A stretch of 64,000 nt of DNA, from assembly GCA_021823525.1 (NCBI GenBank), contig JAKANY010000007.1, forward strand, positions 22,180-86,179, written 5' to 3'. Origin of the DNA: Actinomycetes bacterium. Its GTDB lineage: Bacteria > Actinomycetota > Acidimicrobiia > Acidimicrobiales > RAAP-2. The position numbers were made by a program, and so were the translations under genes. This document shows, piece by piece, positions 9,051 to 17,683 of this stretch; position 1 is the stretch's first letter, and the number at the start of each line of letters is the position of its first letter. The notes under the pieces are model-generated. The model worked only from the letters and a program-made list of their open reading frames with translations. It ran no database searches and was not told the DNA's origin.

Positions 9051-9150
9051 GTGGCTGCCCGCGCGCGCCACCGATCTTGCCTGGCTCCCCCACGGGGGCC
9101 CCGCCGGGCCCCTCGCCGACCCGGGCGACGAAATCGAACCCCAGTAGGCT

Positions 9151-10203
9151 GTGCCCATCACGACCACGAGAGATGATCCCGTCCTGGTGCGCGCCTGTCG
9201 CGGAGAGCCGGTCGACCACGTTCCCGTCTGGTTCATGCGCCAGGCGGGCCGATCCTTGCCCGAGTACCAGGCCCTGCGCGGCACGGGCTCGATCCTGGAC
9301 GCCGTGGCCGACCCGGCGCTGGCCTGCGAGATCACCCTCCAGCCGGTGCGCCGCTACGGGGTGGACGCGGCCGTCCTGTTCTCGGACATCGTCGTGCCCT
9401 ACCACCTGGCGGGCTTCGGCATCGACGTCGTGCCTGGTCGCGGGCCGGTCATCGCCGAGCCGGTGCGCGCCGAGGCCGACCTCGAGCGGCTCAGCGTGCC
9501 CACGGCCCGCCAGCTCGCGCCGGTCGCCGAGACGGTCACCCGGGCGATCGCGGAGCTCGCGGCGACCGACACGCCCCTGGTCGGCTTCGCCGGAGCCCCC
9601 TTCACCGTGGCCAGCTACCTCATCGAGGGGGGTCCGAGCCGCGAGTTCGGCCAGGTCAAGTCCCTCATGCATCGCGACCCGGCGCTGTGGGGCCGCCTGA
9701 GCGACCGCCTGGTCCAGGTCACGACGGCCTTCCTCGAGGTCCAGATCGCGAACGGGGCGCGCGCGGTGCAGCTCTTCGACTCGTGGGCCGGGGCGCTCAC
9801 GCGCGACGAGTACCGTCGCTTCGCCCTGGAGCCCACGGCGCGCATCCTCGCGTGGGTTGCGAGCCGCGGCGTCCCCTCGATCCTCTTTGGCGTGGGCACG
9901 GGCGAGTTGCTCGACCTGATGGCCAGCGCGGGCCCGACGGTGATGGGCGTGGACTGGCGCGTCGACCTCGACGAGGCGCGCCGGCGCGTGGGCGGCCGGC
10001 CAGTCCAGGGCAACCTCGATCCGGCGCGGTGCCTGGCCGGCGCGGACCTGGCCGTCGCCGCGGCGCGCGAGGTCCTGGCCCACGCGGGCCGCGAGCCCGG
10101 ACACATCTTCAACCTGGGCCACGGCGTCCTGCCCGCGACCGACCCCGACGTGCTGGCCGCCGTCGTGCGCGTCGTCCACGACGAGGGGCGGGCCGGGCGA
10201 TGA
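9151..10203 (+). CDS. hemE: Uroporphyrinogen decarboxylase
   Basis: It decarboxylates uroporphyrinogen III to coproporphyrinogen III. The 350-aa sequence has the signature RACRGEPVDHVPVWFMRQAG and the second family signature around GFAGAPFTVASYLIEGG. The conserved LFDSWAG segment and a C-terminal NLGHGVLPATDP are also present. The GTG at 9151 gives the usual short leader before RACRG, but TAGGCT abuts this codon directly. The in-frame GTG at 9187 is therefore a possible alternative. It overlaps hemH by ATGA and begins the hemE-hemH-hemY operon. Confidence 0.95.
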   Translation: MPITTTRDDPVLVRACRGEPVDHVPVWFMRQAGRSLPEYQALRGTGSILDAVADPALACEITLQPVRRYGVDAAVLFSDIVVPYHLAGFGIDVVPGRGPVIAEPVRAEADLERLSVPTARQLAPVAETVTRAIAELAATDTPLVGFAGAPFTVASYLIEGGPSREFGQVKSLMHRDPALWGRLSDRLVQVTTAFLEVQIANGARAVQLFDSWAGALTRDEYRRFALEPTARILAWVASRGVPSILFGVGTGELLDLMASAGPTVMGVDWRVDLDEARRRVGGRPVQGNLDPARCLAGADLAVAAAREVLAHAGREPGHIFNLGHGVLPATDPDVLAAVVRVVHDEGRAGR

Positions 10204-11105
10204 GGTCCGTGGGGGTCCTGGTCATGGCCTACGGCACGCCGTCCTCGCGCGAGGGCGTCGCCGCCTACTACACGCGCATCCGCCACGGGCGCGCCCCGAG
10301 CCCCGAGCAGCTCGCCGACCTGGTGCGCCGCTACGACGCCATCGGCGGGACCTCGCCGCTCGCCGCGCGCACCACCGACCAGGTCCGCGAGCTCGCCGTC
10401 GCCCTCGAGCGGCGGGCCCCCGGCGTCTACGACGTGTGCCTGGGCGCCAAGTACGAGGAGCCCCTCATCGAGGACGCCGCGGCCGGACTGCGCGCGGCCG
10501 GCATCACCCGGGTGGTCGGGCTGCCGCTGGCTCCCCACAGCTCGTCGATGTCGACGGACCAGTACCACGAGCGCGCGGCGGCCGCCCTGGGCGACGCTAT
10601 CGACTACCGCCCCCTCGGGGCGTGGTGGGAGGAGCCGGGCTTCGCCGACCTGATCGCCGCGAGGGTCCTGTCGGCCCTCGAGGTCGTCCCGCCCCAGCGG
10701 CGGACCACGACCGAGGTCGTGTTCTCGGCCCACTCCCTGCCCCAGCGCATCCTGGTGGCGGGCGACACGTATCCCGCGCAGCTGCGCGCCAGCGCCGAGC
10801 TGGCGGCCCGGCGCGCGGGGCTGCGCCACTTCGACCTGGCCTGGCAGTCGGCGGGCCGCACCGACGAGCCGTGGCTGGGTCCCGACATCCTCCAGGTGCT
10901 GCGCGACAAGCGCGCCGAGGGCTTCACCGACGTGGTCGTGTGCCCCATCGGCTTCGTGTCCGACCACCTCGAGGTCCTCTACGACATCGACGTCGAGGCG
11001 CGCGCCGTGGGCCAGGGCATCGGGCTCAATGTCGTGCGCACCGCCTCGCTCAACGACGACCCCGCCTTCATCGCCGTCCTGGCGTCCCTGGTCGAGCGAG
11101 CGTGA
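10200..11105 (+). CDS. hemH: Ferrochelatase, probably coproporphyrin ferrochelatase
   Basis: The 301-aa protein inserts iron into a porphyrin. It begins MRSVGVLVMAYGTP and has YDAIGGTSPLAARTTDQ, the FSAHSLP signature with the catalytic His, and CPIGFVSDHLEVLYDID. Actinobacteria are known to use the coproporphyrin-dependent route, so the substrate is probably coproporphyrin III (the enzyme then called CpfC). That assignment rests on taxonomy and neighbours, not on a diagnostic residue. The ATG at 10200 overlaps the hemE stop, and its stop overlaps the hemY start by GTGA. Confidence 0.92.
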   Translation: MRSVGVLVMAYGTPSSREGVAAYYTRIRHGRAPSPEQLADLVRRYDAIGGTSPLAARTTDQVRELAVALERRAPGVYDVCLGAKYEEPLIEDAAAGLRAAGITRVVGLPLAPHSSSMSTDQYHERAAAALGDAIDYRPLGAWWEEPGFADLIAARVLSALEVVPPQRRTTTEVVFSAHSLPQRILVAGDTYPAQLRASAELAARRAGLRHFDLAWQSAGRTDEPWLGPDILQVLRDKRAEGFTDVVVCPIGFVSDHLEVLYDIDVEARAVGQGIGLNVVRTASLNDDPAFIAVLASLVERA

Positions 11106-12547
11106 CGTCGCGCGCGTCGGTCGTCGTGGTGGGCGGCGGGGTCGCGGGCCTGGCGGCCGCCTGGGAGCTGAGCGGCGGCGCGCGACCGGGGGCGGACCCA
11201 CCGCGCATCGAACTGCTCGAGGCGACCGCGCGCGTCGGCGGACCCCTCGCGGTCGGCCCCCTCGGGGACCAGGAGATCGACCTGGGGCCCGATGGCTTCC
11301 TCGCGCGACGGCCCGAGGCCACCACGCTCGTCGCCGAGCTGGGCTGGGAGGACCGCCTCATCGCGATCGCCACCTCGGGAGCGTCGCTGTGGCTCCACGG
11401 CGCCCTCCACGCGATCCCCCGTGGGCTGGCCGTGGGCGTCCCCACGTCGAGTGCCGTGCTGGCCGAACTCGGGGGGCTCAGCTGGCGCGCGCGCGCGGCC
11501 GCCTGGCGTGACCACTGGATGCCGCGACCGCTGCACGTGGGAGAGGACGAGTCCATCGGCCGGATCGTGCGCGCCAAGCTCGGCGACGAGATCGCCCTGC
11601 GCGTGGTGGAGCCCCTGATCGGCGGCATCCAGGCCGGGCGCATCGACGACCTCTCGGCCGCGCTGGTCTTCCCGCCGCTGCTCGCGGCGGCGCGCCGCGG
11701 CGGGTCCCTCATGCGCGCCCTCGCTCCGCCACCCGCGAACGGCTCCGCCCCCGCACCCGCCCCCGGCCCGGCGTTCCGCTCGGTGCGCGGGGGCCTGGGC
11801 ACGGTCCCCGACGAGGTCGTGCGCCAACTGCGCGACCGCGGCGTCGTCGTGCGCACCGGCACCCCCGTCCAGGCCGTGCGGCGCGTGAGCGGGGAGCACC
11901 CGCTGGTCGTCGAGACGGCCACGACCGCCACGCCCGCCGACGTCGTGGTGGTGGCGACCCCCGCGCCGCGCGCCGCGCAGCTGCTCGGTGCCTTCGACCC
12001 TGACCTGGCCGCACTGGCCACGATCGCGCACGCCTCGGCCGCGATGGTCAACGCGCAGTATCGCGCGTCCGAGCTGGCGCTCCCGCCGGGCACGGGGGTG
12101 CTGGTGCCCCTCGCGACGCCCTGGACCGGGGAGGGCTCCTTGATGGTGACGGCCCTCACGTTCCTCGACCGCAAGTGGGAGCCGCTGCGCCGCGAGGGAA
12201 CGGTGCTGGTGCGCGCCCACGTGGGACGCATCGACGACCAGCGCTACGCCGCCCTCGACGACGGCGCCCTGGCGGAGCGCGTGGCCTCCGAGGTGGCCCT
12301 GCTGCTGGGCTCCGCGGCGCGCCCGGTGGCCACCCGGGTCCAGCGCTTCGCCGCCGGCCTGCCCCAGTACCGCGTCGGCTACGCAGACCTCGTGGCGCGG
12401 GCCCGCACCGCAGCCGATCGCCTGGGTGTCGACCTGGCGGGCAGCGCCTACGACGGTGTGGGGATCCCCGCGTCGATCGGGTCGGGGCGCCAGGCGGCGC
12501 GGTCCGCGCTCGCGCGCCTGGGCGCGCGAGCGGCCTCGCACGCCTGA
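11102..12547 (+). CDS. hemY: Protoporphyrinogen/coproporphyrinogen oxidase, HemY type
   Basis: The 481-aa flavoprotein oxidises a porphyrinogen to the porphyrin using FAD and oxygen. The FAD motif VVVVGGGVAGLAAAWEL begins at residue 7, IDLGPDGFL follows, and GVGIPASIGSGRQAA near the end is the second FAD-contact region. In the coproporphyrin pathway the enzyme is called CgoX and acts before the ferrochelatase. The GTG start at 11102 is coupled to hemH. A proline-alanine stretch at about 215-230 is an insertion that I cannot interpret. HemQ, the last enzyme of that pathway, is not in the window. Confidence 0.9.
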   Translation: MTSRASVVVVGGGVAGLAAAWELSGGARPGADPPRIELLEATARVGGPLAVGPLGDQEIDLGPDGFLARRPEATTLVAELGWEDRLIAIATSGASLWLHGALHAIPRGLAVGVPTSSAVLAELGGLSWRARAAAWRDHWMPRPLHVGEDESIGRIVRAKLGDEIALRVVEPLIGGIQAGRIDDLSAALVFPPLLAAARRGGSLMRALAPPPANGSAPAPAPGPAFRSVRGGLGTVPDEVVRQLRDRGVVVRTGTPVQAVRRVSGEHPLVVETATTATPADVVVVATPAPRAAQLLGAFDPDLAALATIAHASAAMVNAQYRASELALPPGTGVLVPLATPWTGEGSLMVTALTFLDRKWEPLRREGTVLVRAHVGRIDDQRYAALDDGALAERVASEVALLLGSAARPVATRVQRFAAGLPQYRVGYADLVARARTAADRLGVDLAGSAYDGVGIPASIGSGRQAARSALARLGARAASHA

Positions 12548-12574
12548 GACCCGGTGAGGTCACCGCCGGGTCTC
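12546..12574 (+). terminator. Hairpin at the end of the hemEHY operon
   Basis: A perfect 9-bp stem, GAGACCCGG (12546-12554) with CCGGGTCTC (12566-12574), encloses an 11-nt loop. It starts inside the hemY stop codon. No T-run follows, so it could be a processing or attenuation structure and not an intrinsic terminator. It also argues against a GTG at 12554 as the start of the next gene. Confidence 0.45.
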
Positions 12575-12589
12575 TGGAAGACTGGACGG

Positions 12590-15571
12590 GTGGTCGCCGA
12601 ACGCTGCACGCTGCCCGTCCCCCTGGGGCGTCGCGTCCACGTCCTGAGCGACCTCTCGCTGAGCGCCACGTCCAACTCAGCGCGCCGACCGGTGCGAGAG
12701 CTCATCTCCCTGCTCGAGGACCTCGACGACCCGGCGCTGGTCGTGGTCGCGGGCAACCTCTTCGCCCCGGCCGGCGACGAGCCGGCGCAGGCCGTGCGCG
12801 CGGCGCTCGGTGCCCTGCCCACGCTCGTGCGCGCGGTGCGCGCGTACCTGGCCCGACCCGAGCACCAACTGCTCGTCCTGCCCGGCCAGGACGACCCGTG
12901 GCTGGCCGATGTGGACGTCGCCGCGCCACTGCGCGACCTCGGCATCGAGGTCGTCGGCTCGCTCATGCTGCAGGTCGCCACGCGCGACGCCGTGCGCGAC
13001 GTGGCGATCGCGGCCGGGGAGCGTGCCGTCGCCGCCGGTGACCTGGCCGCCGCCGACCGGGGCGATGCCGCAACGCTCGAGGACCCCGATGCCGTCGCGC
13101 GCTTCGCCGCCAGCCGCCTCCTCTATCGCCGGCTCGGCGCGTGGGTGTGGCTCCCCGTGGTCGCCGTGGTGTTGGCCGACCTGTCCAGCCTGATCCTGGC
13201 CCTGGCCAGCCGGCTGACGCGCCGGCACCTGCACCTGGACCTCGAGGTCCACCTGCGCCACCACCCCACCGGACTCCTGGCGACGCTGGTCACGACCGTG
13301 CTCGTCGTCGGGCTCATCGAGGCGGCCGTCGCGGCACTGGCCGGGCTCCTGGTGCGCCGGCGCTTCGCGCGCGGGGCGCGCGGGGCCCCGCCGCGCCCGC
13401 TCGATCCCCTGGCCAGCGTGACCGTCGACGGCGTGGACGCGCTCGAGTACGCGCGGCGCATCGTGGGGCGTGGCGGCGCCGGGGCCATCGTGGGCGGGGC
13501 CAGCCAGTCGGCGCTGGCCTTCCTCGACCGGGGCTTCTGCGCGACGCCGGGACCCTCACGCGCCACCGTGATCGAGCGGCACGGCCGCTTCGGCCTGCCC
13601 CCGGTCTTCGTGCCCGTCGACCGCGTCGGAGTCGTCCACCTCGAGGCCGGCAGCGCCGTGCAGGTGCGCCTGATCGTGGGCCAGTCGCGCGCGCGCCCCG
13701 GCACGTGGCTCGAGCGCGTCGTCGCGACCGACCCGGCCCAGGTCGACGTCCCGAGCGCCACGACCGAGGTCGGGGCCTGGCCCGTGGGCGATCCCTACCC
13801 CATCGCCCCCGACGGGCTCTCGGCCCAGCGCCACCAGCGCTCCGTGCGCCGGGTGCTGAGCGGGCTCGTGCTCCTCGACGGGCTCGTCGACGTCACCGTC
13901 ACGACGCTGCCGCCGCTGCGCAGCCGGCTCCACCTCGTCGAGTCGTTCCTGTCGCTGGGCGCCGCCCAGTCGGCGGCCGCCCTGACCGCCCTCGCGGGCG
14001 TGGTGCTCATCATGGTGGCCCGCGGACTGCGCCGCGGCCAGCGGCGCTCCTGGACCGTCGCCGTGGTCCTGACGGGCGCAACGACGGTGGCGCACCTGGT
14101 CCGCGCGGGCAGCCTGCTGTCCCCCCTGATCGCCGTCAGCCTGCTGAGCGCCCTGCTCGTCGAGCGGCGCCACTTCCGCGCCACGGCCGACCGCGAGAGC
14201 CCGCGCGTCGCCCTGCCCCGCCTGGGGCTCGTCGCGCTCCTCGTGGTGGGCGCCGCGACCCTGGGCATCGACCTGTCGATGCGCCGCACCGCCCCGTCCC
14301 TGGGCACCGTCCTGCTGGCCGTCGTCGAGCGCCTGGTGGGCATCACGTCGATCACCCTGCCCGACCGCGTCGGAGACTTCGCCACGCCGACGCTGGCGAC
14401 CGCCGGGCTGAGCCTGGTCGTGGTCGCCCTCTACCTGGTGACCCGGCCCGTCGTCGACCGGCGCCTGTCGGGGGCCTCGGGACGGGAGCGACGCCTGGCC
14501 GAGCTGCGCGCGCGTGAGATCGTGCGCCGCCACGGGCGCGGGACTCTCGACTACTTCGCGCTGCGCGACGACAAGCAGTTCTTCTTCTTTCGCGACTCGC
14601 TGGTCGCCTACGCCGTCTACGGCGGCGTCGCGCTGATCTCGCCCGATCCCATCGGGCCCAGCGCCGAGCGCACCGAGGTCTTCCGGGCCTTCCGCGCCTA
14701 CGCCGACGCGCGCGCCTGGACCGTGGCGGTCATGGGTGCGGGCTCGGAGTGGCTCCCGATCTACCACGCCGCGGGCCTGCACGCGCTCTACCTGGGCGAC
14801 GAGGCCATCGTGGACTGCCAGCGCTTCAGCCTGGAGGGCCACAAGATGAAGGGGCTGCGCCAGGCCAGCACCCGCCTGGCCCGCAAGGGCTACCGCGTCG
14901 AGTTCCTCGACCCGGCGACGATCGACCCGCTGCGCGTGCCCGCCTTGGTGGACCTGATCGCGATGCTGCGCCGGGGCGAGGGCGAGCGCGGGTTCTCGAT
15001 GATGCTGGGGCGGCTCTTCGACCCGCGCGACCAGGGGCTGCTGCTCACGGTGGTCTCGGACGCGGAGGGCCGACCGGCGGCGGTCTGCCAGTTCGTGCCC
15101 TCGCCGGCCATCGCGGGCTACTCGCTGGACCTGATGCGCCGCGACCCGGGCGAGCACCCCAACGGGCTGCTCGACTACGCGCTGTGCTCGACCATCGCCC
15201 ACCTGCGCGAGCGCGGCGCGCGGGGCCTGAGCCTGAACTTCGCGGCCTTCCGCACCGTGCTCGAAGGCGAGCGCGGCGAGGGGACCTTCACGCGTATCGA
15301 GCGCTGGGCGCTCAAGCGGCTGTCGGGCATCTTGCCCCTCGAGTCGCTGTGGTCCTTCAACGCCAAGTACCAGCCCTCGTGGCTGCCCCGCTACCTCGTC
15401 TACCCCGCCGCTGAGAGCTTCGTCCCGGTGGTCTCGGCGACGCTGCGCGCCGAGTCGATCACGGAGATTCCCCTGATCGGGCGGTTCTTCGCCAACGACC
15501 CCATCCACCGGCCCGGCACGGTGGTGCCCGAGTCGGTCCTGGCGGCCGCGCGCGAGCGCACCGGTCGCTAG
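12590..15571 (+). CDS. MprF-like membrane protein (DUF2156) with N-terminal degenerate metallophosphoesterase
   Basis: The 993-aa protein has three parts. Residues 15-130 resemble a calcineurin-like phosphoesterase, but its metal motifs are altered: DLSL (21-24) for DLHL, AGNLF (54-58) for a GD motif and PGQDD (98-102) for GNHD. Hydrophobic helices follow near 175-205 and 225-250, with a second cluster around 425-620. The C-terminal 350 residues are a DUF2156/MprF-type aminoacyltransferase domain with FFFFRDSLVAYAVYGGVAL, SPDPIG, LGDEAIVD and a FNAKYQPSW motif. That domain class transfers an amino acid from tRNA to membrane lipid; the substrate here is unknown. GTG 12590 is preferred over GTG 12554, which lies in a hairpin. 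Its stop overlaps the convergent gene. Confidence 0.75.
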   Translation: MVAERCTLPVPLGRRVHVLSDLSLSATSNSARRPVRELISLLEDLDDPALVVVAGNLFAPAGDEPAQAVRAALGALPTLVRAVRAYLARPEHQLLVLPGQDDPWLADVDVAAPLRDLGIEVVGSLMLQVATRDAVRDVAIAAGERAVAAGDLAAADRGDAATLEDPDAVARFAASRLLYRRLGAWVWLPVVAVVLADLSSLILALASRLTRRHLHLDLEVHLRHHPTGLLATLVTTVLVVGLIEAAVAALAGLLVRRRFARGARGAPPRPLDPLASVTVDGVDALEYARRIVGRGGAGAIVGGASQSALAFLDRGFCATPGPSRATVIERHGRFGLPPVFVPVDRVGVVHLEAGSAVQVRLIVGQSRARPGTWLERVVATDPAQVDVPSATTEVGAWPVGDPYPIAPDGLSAQRHQRSVRRVLSGLVLLDGLVDVTVTTLPPLRSRLHLVESFLSLGAAQSAAALTALAGVVLIMVARGLRRGQRRSWTVAVVLTGATTVAHLVRAGSLLSPLIAVSLLSALLVERRHFRATADRESPRVALPRLGLVALLVVGAATLGIDLSMRRTAPSLGTVLLAVVERLVGITSITLPDRVGDFATPTLATAGLSLVVVALYLVTRPVVDRRLSGASGRERRLAELRAREIVRRHGRGTLDYFALRDDKQFFFFRDSLVAYAVYGGVALISPDPIGPSAERTEVFRAFRAYADARAWTVAVMGAGSEWLPIYHAAGLHALYLGDEAIVDCQRFSLEGHKMKGLRQASTRLARKGYRVEFLDPATIDPLRVPALVDLIAMLRRGEGERGFSMMLGRLFDPRDQGLLLTVVSDAEGRPAAVCQFVPSPAIAGYSLDLMRRDPGEHPNGLLDYALCSTIAHLRERGARGLSLNFAAFRTVLEGERGEGTFTRIERWALKRLSGILPLESLWSFNAKYQPSWLPRYLVYPAAESFVPVVSATLRAESITEIPLIGRFFANDPIHRPGTVVPESVLAAARERTGR

Positions 15572-16833
15572 ACGTCTCCCTCGCCGGTCGCTCCCTCGCC
15601 GAGCACGCCGACCACCCCGGCGCGGCCCTCGTGCACGACGGGGGTCGCCGCGTAGCGCACGCTGGCCGGGACGCCCGCGCGGTTCACCCGCAGCGTGCCG
15701 CGAGCCACGGCACGCACGCTCGCCAGCGGGCTCAGGCCCGCCCGGGCCTCGGGCGGCGCCGCCACCAGGGAGGCCGAATCGGCGAAGCCCAGCAGCGCCG
15801 CGGCGCGCTCGTTGGCGAAGGTGAGGCGCCCCTCGTCGAAGGCGACCACGCCCACGACCTCCTGGTCGACCACGGCGGCCAGGCGCGCCTCGAGGTCGCC
15901 GTGACGGCGCTCGGCCGCGAAGCGGTCCAGGGCGAAGCTGACGTCGCCGGCGATCTCCTCGAGCAGCGCGGCGACCGACTCGTCGAAGAACCCGCCCTCG
16001 GCGGCGTAGATGGCGAGCGTCGCGACCGGACGGCCGGCCCGGCGCAGCGGCAGCGCGACGCCCGAGCGCCAGCCGCGCCGCAGCGCCGCCTCCCCCAGGG
16101 CGTCCATCGCGCTCACCCCGATCTGGCGGAACGCGATGCGGTCGGTGGCGATCGCCCGTGACGGCAGGTCGTCGCTCGCGCCCCCGGACCCCACGAGAGC
16201 GGCCCGCTCGCCCAGGAACGCCTGGAGCCCCTCACCAGCGTGGGCTACGACCCGCAGCCCTCCCGGGACGACTTCGGCGACCCAGGCGGCTCGCGAGCCC
16301 ACCCGCACCGCCGCCGCGCAGATCCGCGCGTAGAGCTCGGCCTCGCTGGCGCTGTGCACCACGGCCTGGTTGCACTCGCTCAGCGTGGCGTAGAGCCGCG
16401 TGAGCCGCTCGAGGCGGCGCTCGAGGCGGTGGCGCTCCGTGACGTCGATGAGGGCTCCGCGCACCAGGACCCCCCGTCCCTGCGCGTCGCGCGCCACCAC
16501 GCGGCCGCGCACCCAGAGCCACCGCACCGCCTCGGTGGGGTCCAGGACCCGGAAGTCGAACTCGTACTCGTCGGGTCCTCCCGACGCGACCGCCTCCGCG
16601 ATGGCGCGCGCGCCCAGGTCCCGGTCCTCGGGGTGGGTCGCGGCCAGGAAGGTCTCGAGGCGCCACACCTCCTGCCACGCCAGGCCGTAGAGGGCGTCGT
16701 GGTTGTCCGAGCGGGCCATGGAGTTCGTCGCGAAGTCGTACTCCCACACGGCCACACCCGTGAACTCGGTCGCGAGCCTCAGCAGGTCCTCGTCGCCGCG
16801 CAGCTCGCCGCGACCGCCCCCGCCCGATTCCAC
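15568..16833 (-). CDS. Orphan PAS-GAF-PAS sensory protein
   Basis: The 421-aa soluble protein contains a PAS fold (about 15-135: AVWEYDFATNSM, then RGALIDVTERHRLERRLERL at its end). A GAF domain (about 145-305) and a second, shorter PAS-like domain (about 310-415: VDQEVVGVVAFDEGRLTFAN) follow. No histidine kinase, GGDEF, EAL or DNA-binding output is present, so it presumably works through a partner. The ligand is unknown. The start is GTG at 16833, seven nt after a -10 box. Its stop codon shares CTAG with the stop of the convergent DUF2156 gene. Confidence 0.75.
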   Translation of the reverse strand: MESGGGGRGELRGDEDLLRLATEFTGVAVWEYDFATNSMARSDNHDALYGLAWQEVWRLETFLAATHPEDRDLGARAIAEAVASGGPDEYEFDFRVLDPTEAVRWLWVRGRVVARDAQGRGVLVRGALIDVTERHRLERRLERLTRLYATLSECNQAVVHSASEAELYARICAAAVRVGSRAAWVAEVVPGGLRVVAHAGEGLQAFLGERAALVGSGGASDDLPSRAIATDRIAFRQIGVSAMDALGEAALRRGWRSGVALPLRRAGRPVATLAIYAAEGGFFDESVAALLEEIAGDVSFALDRFAAERRHGDLEARLAAVVDQEVVGVVAFDEGRLTFANERAAALLGFADSASLVAAPPEARAGLSPLASVRAVARGTLRVNRAGVPASVRYAATPVVHEGRAGVVGVLGEGATGEGDV

Positions 16834-16840
16834 GGCGAAC

Positions 16841-16846
16841 AGGCTA
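16841..16846 (-). promoter_or_regulatory. -10 box of the PAS-GAF-PAS gene
   Basis: TAGCCT on the minus strand lies seven nt before the GTG at 16833. It overlaps the stop codon of the upstream ATP-grasp gene, so this gene may be transcribed separately and leaderless. Confidence 0.4.
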
Positions 16847-17683
16847 GACGCTGGAGCGCGCGACCAGTCCCGCCGCCAGCCGGTCGGCCGCGCCCTCGGC
16901 GTAGCCGAGGTAGAGCATCGGCTCGACCAGCTCGAGCTCCAGGACGCGCCATCCCTCGCCGTCGGCCAGGAGGTCGACGCGCGCGTAGGCGAGGTCGGAC
17001 CACCCGAGCGCGCCCAGCACGGCGTCGGCGACCTCGCGGGCCCCGCCCTCGGCGCGAGCCGGGCTGATGCCCGCCCGGCGCAGGTCCGTCGTGCGGGCCT
17101 CCTCGGCGTGCCCGAGCAGGGCGTCCTTGCGCACCGCGTGCGAGAGCGCGCCGTCGAGGTAGATCAGCGCGAGCTCGCCCTCGGTGTCGACGCGCTCGAG
17201 GTAGGGCTGGACGATCACCGCGCCGCGGCGCGCGAGCACCCGCGCGTGGGCCCGGGCCGCTGCCCCCTCGGTCGCGGCGAAGCGCGCGGCGCCGCGCGAG
17301 CCGGCCCCCACCGCTGGCTTGACCACGACGGCGCCCTCGGGCAGCTCGATCTCGTCGCCCGGCGCGAACAGGCGCGTGGCGACGGTGGGCAGCCCTCGGG
17401 CGGCCAGGTCGAGCAGGTAGCGCTTGTCGGCCGAGTAGGCCAGCACCGGCGCCGGATTGAGGATCGACGCGCGCGCGCGGGCCCAGGCGAGGAAGGCTGC
17501 GGGATCGTCGGTGTAGTCCCACGTCGAGCGCACGACCACCTGGTCGAACGCCTCCCACGCCACGTCCGGATCCGACCAGACGCACGCCCGGGCGGTCCAG
17601 CCGACCCGCGCCAGGGCGGCGATCAGGGCCCCCTCGTCGGGATCCTCGACCCCCGGCGCCGTCGCGATCGCGACGGACCTCAC
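16844..17683 (-). CDS. ATP-grasp ligase-like protein coupled to nuoN
   Basis: The 279-aa protein has the ATP-grasp layout of RimK/glutathione-synthetase-like enzymes. It contains RSTWDYTDDPAAF (about 52-64), NPAPVLAYSADKRYLLDLA, a VVKPAVGAGSRGA phosphate-binding strand and a late ARVDLL...LELELVEP metal-site region. The STWDY motif is shared with uncharacterised and cycloserine-type ATP-grasp proteins. The reaction would join a carboxylate to an amine using ATP, but substrates are not predictable. The GTG at 17683 overlaps the nuoN stop as GTGA, so it is translated with the complex I operon. Confidence 0.75.
   Translation of the reverse strand: MRSVAIATAPGVEDPDEGALIAALARVGWTARACVWSDPDVAWEAFDQVVVRSTWDYTDDPAAFLAWARARASILNPAPVLAYSADKRYLLDLAARGLPTVATRLFAPGDEIELPEGAVVVKPAVGAGSRGAARFAATEGAAARAHARVLARRGAVIVQPYLERVDTEGELALIYLDGALSHAVRKDALLGHAEEARTTDLRRAGISPARAEGGAREVADAVLGALGWSDLAYARVDLLADGEGWRVLELELVEPMLYLGYAEGAADRLAAGLVARSSV

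Noticed and set aside
9145..9150. TAGGCT as a leaderless -10 box for hemE
   Set aside because: It touches the GTG directly, so transcription would begin inside the gene. The spacing does not fit the pattern of other genes.
12554..12589. GTG 12554 as start of the DUF2156 gene
   Set aside because: It lies in the stem of the 12546-12574 hairpin and adds 12 residues without conserved features. GTG 12590 begins just before the first domain.
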